Positions 39,501 to 48,573 of a stretch of 64,000 bases of DNA are shown in pieces. Made by a program: the position numbers and the translations under genes. Positions within the stretch are counted from its first letter, which is position 1. Every line of letters starts with the position of its first letter. The notes beneath the pieces are model-generated. The model was not told the DNA's origin and did no database searches. It worked only from the letters and a program-made list of their open reading frames with translations. The stretch comes from Litoditis marina (Eukaryota > Nematoda > Chromadorea > Rhabditida > Rhabditidae), in NCBI GenBank assembly GCA_964036275.1, contig OZ038440.1, forward strand, positions 5,369,690 through 5,433,689, in the 5' to 3' direction.

Positions 39501-42500
39501 GGAACGAGAACAAAGTATGCCGATAAACGATACATCAAACGTTGTTTTCGGGAAAAACTCTAGAAATTCTCCAAACCACGCACTATGGCCCGAGGCACTA
39601 GCTGTCTGAAACCTATGTGGGAGCTATCTCTAGACGACAAGCACAGTATATAAGCGCGATCAAAAAGAGCAGAGCATCAACCAGCCAACTGGTACAACTA
39701 CAAGCCGCTCTCCATGTTCTCCGAGCCCACTCCTGAACAAGGCACCGCTGCAAGAACAACAACCCGCCTACCCACCCACCAATCAGGAAGGATCGACCCA
39801 CGGACTACGGTAAACCAGGTACACTTCTCGAGTGAGAAATCGCCATAACCAATAACCTTAGAATAAGCTTTAGCTGAGATACGCCCAAGAGTAGAGTTTT
39901 GGGTAAACGTGCATGAGCGGTTGGAGCTCAGACGACGAATCAGAGAGCCGTTCTGACAGTAGAGAAGACTTCTTCACACCTAGAGAAAGAAACCGAGATT
40001 CACACACATCAGTAGACACAGACCTAGAGGACACTATAGTAGAACGAGGACTAGGTAACGGGTTAGATAACATCAGTGACAGAGAGCTCCGACTATTCAA
40101 TCGAAATCAACAGAGATAGTTCGACCTTTTAAACCTTCGACGGGTTCTGTACGTACCTAACGACAGTCTCAGAAAAAAAAACACAACCCCCAATTCCACA
40201 ACAGGAGCTAGCAGAACTTGACCGCTTACCAAATAGGATAGACAACCGTTACAATATATCATCGGCTTGAATCTAACGATAACGATAGTGACACCGACAT
40301 CATGGCCAATCAACCGCTCGTAGATGTTCTAGACAAGTTAGCTGGTTCCATGAACAATATGGCTTTGGCAGGTTACGCTGAAGAACTCTCAGTTTTCAAA
40401 GGAGACCAGGAAGCTAAGGGGATTCGATAATTCTTTGAACGTTTCAATGAAATCGGCACAGCGCTAGGCATGGATGAACCAAAATTGAACCCACACTTTT
40501 ACCACTCCATCTGAGAGGAAAAGCAAAAGCTGTTTATGAAGGCGCGACTCTAGCAGAGAAACAAGATTGGCAACTAATTACAACTAAACTTAAGGATACA
40601 CTAACATCTGCTAGCTATCTGGACAAAGTTCAAGGAGAAGTGATGCATCTTAAGATGGGTAACACAGAGAGTCCTACTATATTCTATATAAGAGTACAAA
40701 ACACTCTAACTGAAGTTTATCCCAACAACAACAACATGGTAAATACTATGATTCGTCCTCTATTTGCAGCAGGATTTTTGACCACTATCAAAAACAAGTT
40801 GATGATGTTAGGAGAACTTAACGCAGATGTAGATATTCTAGTAACGGATGCCGAACGAATTTATGACGTAATCAAATCAAATAACCAGAAAAAAGGAGAG
40901 ACTAATTTTATGGTAAACAGTATTGTTGACTCTTTTTTGGAAATAGTTGCAAAAACTAATCAAACACACCCAGAAAGAGCAAACTATGGTAATCGCACGT
41001 TCCCAAGAAACTACAACTCTTTCGAGAATGGAGAAAGACATTTTCAGAATAACTACCAAAGAGAATCAGTAGGATATAATTTCTATAGACGTAATCAAAA
41101 TGAGGTGGGGCGCTATAGTAGCAGAGGACGTGATTGGAGCACGCCATTGACAGATAGAGAGCGCTGCCAAACAGAGCAGTGTTATACAGTGCCTAGTCAA
41201 CAAGGAAATGTAAAAGAAGAAAACGAAACAGGATATGAGAATTTCAAACAAAATGACAAATCACAACCACGCTTCGATAGTGTGAATTTTGATCGATTTT
41301 GAGAAAAAAAAGCTAGAGGAGTAGAAGTATATCACTTAATTTTTTTCAGTCATTAAAATTAATTCATTCTCGTACTTCACTTAAACTTTTTTTGATCAAC
41401 TCTTCTACATCACAATACAGAACAAACTTCTAAATATAAGTCAATCTAATTAATAGTTATGTTGTACAAAATTGATACTGCGTAATTTTTATAGTTCGTA
41501 CCGTTCTTGTTATTTTAGAAAGAAGTTATAGGCCTCTGATTAGACAACAGAAAAAACCACGTTTTGTTTAAATTAATGTTCGTTATATTCTTCAATATTA
41601 ACTATAGCACAAAACGGGATTGATCCCAATTTTCGTGAAGAAGTTACTTATAATTTGTTTCAGTTGTAATTTTGAATTTTGATTTCAGTTACCGCTCTCA
41701 AGATGGAAAAAGAGAATGGTCAATTTTTCAAAATTTGTCGTTTTCGCATTTAACACCAGTGTACGAACTACAACTAATACAGTACCGTTTTATCTGGCGC
41801 ATGGCACAGAAGCCCAAACTTTCGCACACATCATTCATAATATTCCCTACCAATCTTTTTTAACGATGTAAACTTCAAAACTAATTTGGGGGAAGCGCTA
41901 GAAAGAACTAAACAATCAGCAAAAGATATGATTGAAACTGCCGCAGTCATACTAAAACAAATGTATGACAAAGAAAACAAGGTAAGTTTGAAAGAACTGA
42001 AAATTGGACAGCTGGTGATGCTCCGAGTCGAAGCCAGCAAGCCGAAACTCAGCCTCAAATGAACAGGACCATACGAAGTCATCGCAAGCAACGGACCAAA
42101 CGTCAAACTACAACTGATCAGCAACCCAAAGAAATAACAAGAAGTGCAATTGGATTAAGAAATATTCCAATGCCACGAAAGAGAAGACGAAAGACGTGCC
42201 AAAGGAAGAAGGAGATACTAATCTGGACGAACGTGACAGCAGTGGAGAAGAAAGTACATAACAAAGACAAAACCAGTTTACAAGAAGATTATCCTTTTTT
42301 GTAATATTATAACTAAGTTTAAGTATAATTGGAATTTTTCGCTAAGAACATATAGGATGTATAGTTATTTAGGCTCCACCATGTATAGTTTAATTGTATA
42401 AGTGATAAAATGTGTTGTTCACAATTATATAACTGTAGACTAGGTAGGAACATATTTTTGTAGTTTTTTGCTGTGTCATAGTTCAATTGTATGACCATAA

Positions 42501-45500
42501 GCGAGAATGACTAATAGGTAGACATTTAATTCTAACTTACCGAGATAGAAAGAGTGAGAACATCAAAAAGGCTATTAAGTTTTTACAAATGGCACATACG
42601 TTTCCCGCAAACGATTTCGGAGTTTCTTGCAAACGGCCACTATATATTTGTAAAACAGCCATTTCTGTCTGCCTTTGCCTCAGGTACGCAGATTCCGATC
42701 TCTACCGTACAGGTTCAAAGAAGGATTTTCTCATTCTTAACTCGTTTCCGCTCGAGGGCGAGCTATCTGAAAGAGGGGGGATATCGTGTACGCCTTGCGC
42801 GCCCAACACATCTAGTTCCTATCTGTGCTGGTCCCTCAACTGAACAGCTGACGCAACTACGCCACTCCAACAATTGGTCCCTTACGCCACCCAAACAATA
42901 CATTAACCTGTCAACAAAAAGGTGATGATTGATTGCTCATCAGTCGTAGCTGACAGCCTCCAACATCAAACGAAAGCCGACATTATTCCGGCCAACCGAT
43001 ACATCATATCCGGTCACACCTGTCAACCTTCTAAGACGCCGACGTCAACTATGACAAGAACATGACAACCTGTCATCACACGTGAAGCCACCTGCCCGAG
43101 ATCAAAGGTTCCGACGACACCACCTGACAGAAGAATGGGTATATAAGCAGCCCTCCGGCCAGAGAAATCAGTCCAGTCCACAGCTCCGATGTGATCGCCT
43201 CTCCTCCGCGGCCGAGCCCGCTCCGTGCACCTATTCACCTATCTCCCCCTCAATGCAAGGATTACGGTATCCATTATAACCCCTATAACTAACTAAGCAT
43301 AGTCATTCTCATATTCGTATATTGATGTGTTGCCTTACATCATACTCTATATAAACACATATAATCCACACCCTGTTCGTGTTATAAGCTACAGTATCAA
43401 AGCAGGAATGTCCAGAGTCCTGATAGAGTCATGAGAAAAACAGAAGCAGTTGGTGGATACTAGTTTAATACCGTGGGCAGCAAGCTGAACCAATACATAA
43501 GACCAAGCGAGACTACAGCTCCCCAACCATCCCTCCACTTCTCTTCTTCTTCAAGTTCTTTCTAGTTCTCCTCCATACACATTGCCATATAGATTTGCAT
43601 ATACATACAGAAGTAACACCTCATTAGGATAGAAGAGGTTACATACCAGTAACCGACATAGATACTGGTATGAAACATACTTCCAACCTGGTACTCTTAG
43701 ATAACAACTCTTATATAGCAACTATAGTAGCAGTCTTCAACTAGAAATTAAATAGGTATTGAATAATCTACATACAAGAGTCAAGCCTAGTATGATAGAC
43801 TCGTGGTATAATTCCGATTGTTGCAGAAAAATTATTCAAAACTCAACACAAAGTCAATCACATTCAGAACCTATCTCGAATTTGGATAAAGTTATTGGAC
43901 AAGGAACCAGTCCACAGTCAACACAACAAACAACCAGACGATCAATCGACAACTACAAGAAGAAAAGGTACGCACAGAGAACAATTCGGAGTGAAAGAAA
44001 AAGTGTATGAGCCAATTTAGACGATCTGAAAGGCTTAGAAATAAGAGGGCACCTCTAGCTACAATAGATTCTGATAGCGAACACTCAGACGCAGACTTTT
44101 TGAACAACTCGTTCAGAGAAATTACAGCGACGAGTCGAAAAACGAGTCGTATAGCAATAAATCGATAAGAAACGAGAACGAACTTGAGCAAAACACCCCG
44201 GAAGCACAAAACCAAGGGGATAACGCAAGCATAGAAGACAACGCAGACGAGGAAATCGATATCGCAACACGGAGTTTTGGCGATAGACTAAGAAACGCAT
44301 TTGGAATTCTCTCGCCGGCAACTCCGAGACAGAGGCAAATTCAATCCCCAACTAACTCAAAGGCTCGTTCACCATCAGTTACCCCACGTAACCTAGGAAG
44401 TAACCAGAATAACACGGCTAAGGCTAAGGCAGCTAAAACTATGAACGCACAACAACTGCATCTTATGAATACTCTTCAACAGCAAGTAGCTGACCTAACC
44501 CTCCAGGTACAAAACAATAATGCGGCAAGAGCGGGAGCGCAAAATAACGCTAACTTGTCCACTATGCAAATGGTAAAAATTCTAGATGATAGAGTTGGAA
44601 AATATGCAGGAGGCGAGGAATCACCGTTCGTTAAGTGGCTCGAAAAGTACGCAAATACCATGAGAACTTTTGGAATACCAGAAGCTAAAGGAATGCAACT
44701 GCTCCCCCTGTATTTGGTAGATGCAGCGAAGATAAGATACGACGCTATACCTAACAAGGCTAACTTGACTTGGGCAGAACTAACACGCCAATTAGCAGAG
44801 AAGCTGAAAAATCCACTAAGTATCCAGAATGCATGAGAAGAACTGCATGAAATTAGTCAAGGAGGAGAGAGTGTAGGCCAATATGCGAAACGTGTGAAAG
44901 AGAAGTGTGAGCTAGCTTACCAGGGTCAAGGAAACATGGAAGATCATCTGATTGGTCATTTTCTGAGAGGTCTCAGACCAGACATCCGCAAAACCGTGAG
45001 ACGCATGACTATACCAGCAACTTTCGAAGACGCTATTGAAATCGCCGAAAAAGAAGCGCGGATTTTGCTACAAGAAAAGATCGAAGAAATAGATCATGAT
45101 GATGCTGGGAGAGTTAATGCTGTCGTTTTAGAAAACAAAATTAAGAGGCTCGAAAGAGATTTCAGAAAGTCGATTGGAAATCAAGAAGATCAGGAGCAAT
45201 GGGATCAGCAAGAACAAGATTAAAATTAAAATATTTTACCATTGCGGAGCCAACATTGGCAGCAAATGCCCCCGCAAGGATCGTCGTATGACCAGAGGTG
45301 GTCCCTGGACCCACCTGAAAACGGGTGGATAGGACCTGCCCAGCCATATCATGAGGGATCCTGGCAAGACCATGGTACAGAGTATTATAGAGGACGAGGT
45401 ACGGACCGTCCTGACGACTCCTTCTGGGGGTACTACAGTACCCCTGGCGGCTATCCAAGCCAGAACTTCTATGGAAACAACGGAACTTACTACAACTCAG

Positions 45501-48487
45501 AGGACAATGGCGTGCAGGCTAATTTTGCAGAAGAGCCAGCTCAACAAGCCATGATGAACTGTACTGGGCAAAACCAGAGTTCTAGTCCGAGTCAAAATCA
45601 GAGTCAAAATTCGAGTCAAAATCAGAGTCAAAGTCAAAATGAAAATGGAAACTATGTACGATCGCTTCCCGTCTGGCAAAACCCAGGAAACTGGGCCATG
45701 TTGGCCACGATTGTGGGTCTATTGGCACTCTGTTTTGTAGCCGAAGCATATCAAAATCGTGATGTTCATGAAACAGGTGAGATGTATCAACCATTCAATA
45801 CTACCGACTTTTACCTCACTGGAAGAGAGCAGCAAATCATCCGGACCAGAGTACACCTTTACGCAGAAAAACAACCGCGTTTCAGGATGAAAACCAGTAC
45901 GTGCTCCCAAATTAAAATGAATGTCAAAAAGTCTCTAGCGGAAATGCATGAAAATGCGAAGCAAGGAGTATTTAATAGCGTAGAAAGAGTTAAATCATCG
46001 GTACGCGACAAAATATTCGAATTTGTAGCATTTTCGTTGGTTCTTATGTTTACTATGTTCAGGCTAAGATGCGGAATCAAATGGTTCATCACTCGGAAAA
46101 TGAGTAAATCAAACACGAATGCAGCCATGCCGGATCTGGGTCAGCTTTTCAACAAAGCGGCATGTAGTAATAAATCATCAGAGAAGGTTAGAGAAAAGGT
46201 GATAGAGTTGATCGACGACATACCGTTAATAGGGAAAGATGATTTACAACTACTTGAGACATCGACATTTACTATCAGACCAGCAGCATCGCCAATACCT
46301 AGCGATTATGAGATTTCCAAAATTCACACTGGGAATAGATCAGCTAAGAAACATCGAAATAGCTTACCTTTCATCCAAGCATATTTTAATGGCTACGGTA
46401 TGCCATGCCTCCTTGACACTGGGGCCACGGTCTCATATATTGGCAGATCTACAATGGGAAAAATTATCGGAACAAATTTGGCGGACAGTCAAAGACTGAC
46501 AGCAGAAACAGCAAATGGATCAACTTTTGAATTCGTAGCAAATACAAAAATGACAGTTCGCATAGGAAGCATAGATATACTTCAAACATTCATGATATCG
46601 AAAAACTCAGAATGTCCTGTTCCAGTTTTACTGGGAGCAGACTTTTTGATGAATGCTAGTATGCTTGGACACCAACTGTCTCTGAATTTTGCCAAAAACC
46701 AATTAGAAATAGGAAAAGAACAACTAAAACTAATCGAGGGTAATAAGATCAGAACTGAAAGGACAGTAGAAGAAATTGACAACACACTGAACAAAATAGA
46801 CAGAATAAGATATTGCGAAGAGTACGCAACATATGTTCGAGACACTAGCGAAATGGACATTCCCGCAGAGCACTCTGTCAGTGATTTATTGAAGTGTAAG
46901 CAAACTCAATCAAGAGTCAAAATATCGGACATCTAAAAGATTTTCATTTAATCGAGAAACACAAAATTAAACCATCTGTTACTGTCTGGAACTAGATAGG
47001 ATTAGAAACCTTTGTCGTATTTTTGAAATAAAATTAGAACAACGGATAGACTATCGAGATTAAATAACAGGAACTGTGTGAAAAGGAATAAAAAAAACGT
47101 AGAAAACATCGTGTCAGGAATCTTGAGACATAAAAAAAGCCTCGGAGACCTCAGCATGTCGAAGAGGGGGGATGTTAGATTCCTGACTACGCTGAGTCAT
47201 TTTAGTAGCTCAAAATAGTTAGTAAACAAGAAAAGAGAGCAGAGAGGATTCGCCCACGGAACAACTGACACGAGCGAGAATATAAAAGGCCAGAGAAGAA
47301 GAACTGGACACCGGTCTGGGCATGCTACCCACTTGTTAACTAACCTTTTGATCTCGTTTGTACTTGATATTAATCTTACCTTTCATCTCCCTCGTTTCAT
47401 CTATAATTGTTAGATTCAACATGCTTTAATAGTTCGCTTCGCTTCACTATTAGGTTAGATATTCACATCACACTCATATAATAACATTCATCTTTCATAG
47501 AACATACAATCATATATTAACGTAAATTATATGTCACAATCTAGTCTATGTACAATATAAGTCACAAGCATTGACAATAGTTATCACAGTTGATATCACA
47601 GTAGTCATCATAATTGTATCCACTATAAAACCCATAGTTTAAATCATATATCACACATTATTTACTTGTAGTCTGTTCTATAGATAGCTGACCGTTATTG
47701 ACACCCTCTACGTAATATTTCTCCGACCTTCTGCCTACTCTACAATCTATAACACTGTAGGGCACTCTCTACAACTCTCTATCCTCTCTATCAATCCCCC
47801 TCATATCCTGGGTCAACACACTCTTATTCCGTCAGTATTATTATATATTCGCCTTGATCTTTAATGACCCAACTCTCTCTATGTCCTTTGACGCCCACAT
47901 ACAGTGTATTCTATCTATATTACATAGGCACGAGCCACCATGTTTAGGTCATGATTTGAATATTACAGACATTATATTACATTGTTACTTGAGTGTCAAC
48001 AACGGTCCAATTGCTTATTATAATAATAAACTTGCATACAACCCTGGTACTTGTTATAAGGACGTACCGCACATTATAAAATATTACCGCTACACCAGAA
48101 ACACCCCATAATGGTAAGCAGGGTGCCGAGAGTTATTCAGAGTGACTCTACTTTCCCACCGGCACCTCTGCTGTAGTTTTGTCAATGTCAACCTATTATC
48201 TAATTGCTCTCCAAAAGAGATGGTCACTCACAATTTTGGGGTTTTCACCAGTAAAGGCGAGGAGTCCTAAACCGGATCCACCTCTAACCTTTCATGGAGT
48301 TCCTCGGGGCTTTAGATGCTAAAAGGAGCTAACCTTTCAATTGCAGAATACAAAAGTTAATTTTTTGATTGAAGAAATACAGCTCTAATGTTATACTTGA
48401 ATTGTGTAACCTGCAACTGATATAGTTCCCAAAATTGTCCAAAACGTGTTATAAGAAGAATATAAGGGAAAAGGGCAGTGAAAAAAT

Positions 48488-48573
<86 letters not shown>

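Larger units (their letters stand above)
34783..43425 (+). mobile_element. inner LTR retrotransposon (gypsy-like, deleted) with a long structured leader
   Basis: Bounded by 644-bp direct repeats and a 4-bp target duplication gagt (34779-34782, 43426-43429). The LTR termini are TATC...GATA rather than TG...CA. A TGG-type primer site follows the 5' LTR, and the polypurine tract gaaagagggggga (42769-42781) precedes the 3' LTR. The order inside is a 4.5-kb non-coding leader with repeated RNA-like structures, a damaged gag, and only the C-terminal end of integrase. Protease, reverse transcriptase, RNase H and most of integrase are missing. The LTRs look identical to each other, so this non-autonomous element moved recently, after the outer one. 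Confidence 0.95.
32267..48339 (+). mobile_element. outer LTR retrotransposon (gypsy-like, interrupted, non-autonomous)
   Basis: Bounded by 1167-bp direct repeats with TG...CA ends. A 4-bp target duplication attg occurs at 32263-32266 and 48340-48343. A primer-binding-type TGG starts immediately after the 5' LTR, and a polypurine tract (47161-47172) precedes the 3' LTR. Internal coding is a damaged gag and an aspartic protease ORF; no reverse transcriptase, RNase H or integrase is present, so it depended on a relative. Without the inner insertion it would be about 7.4 kb. It inserted into CHAC2 intron 4, antisense to the gene, 18 nt from a 3' splice site. I saw no difference between the two LTRs, implying a recent insertion. 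Confidence 0.95.

Noticed and set aside
45582..45794. Asp/Phe/Ser-rich minus ORF opposite the protease frame
   Set aside because: Shadow of the repetitive Gln/Asn/Ser codons on the plus strand.
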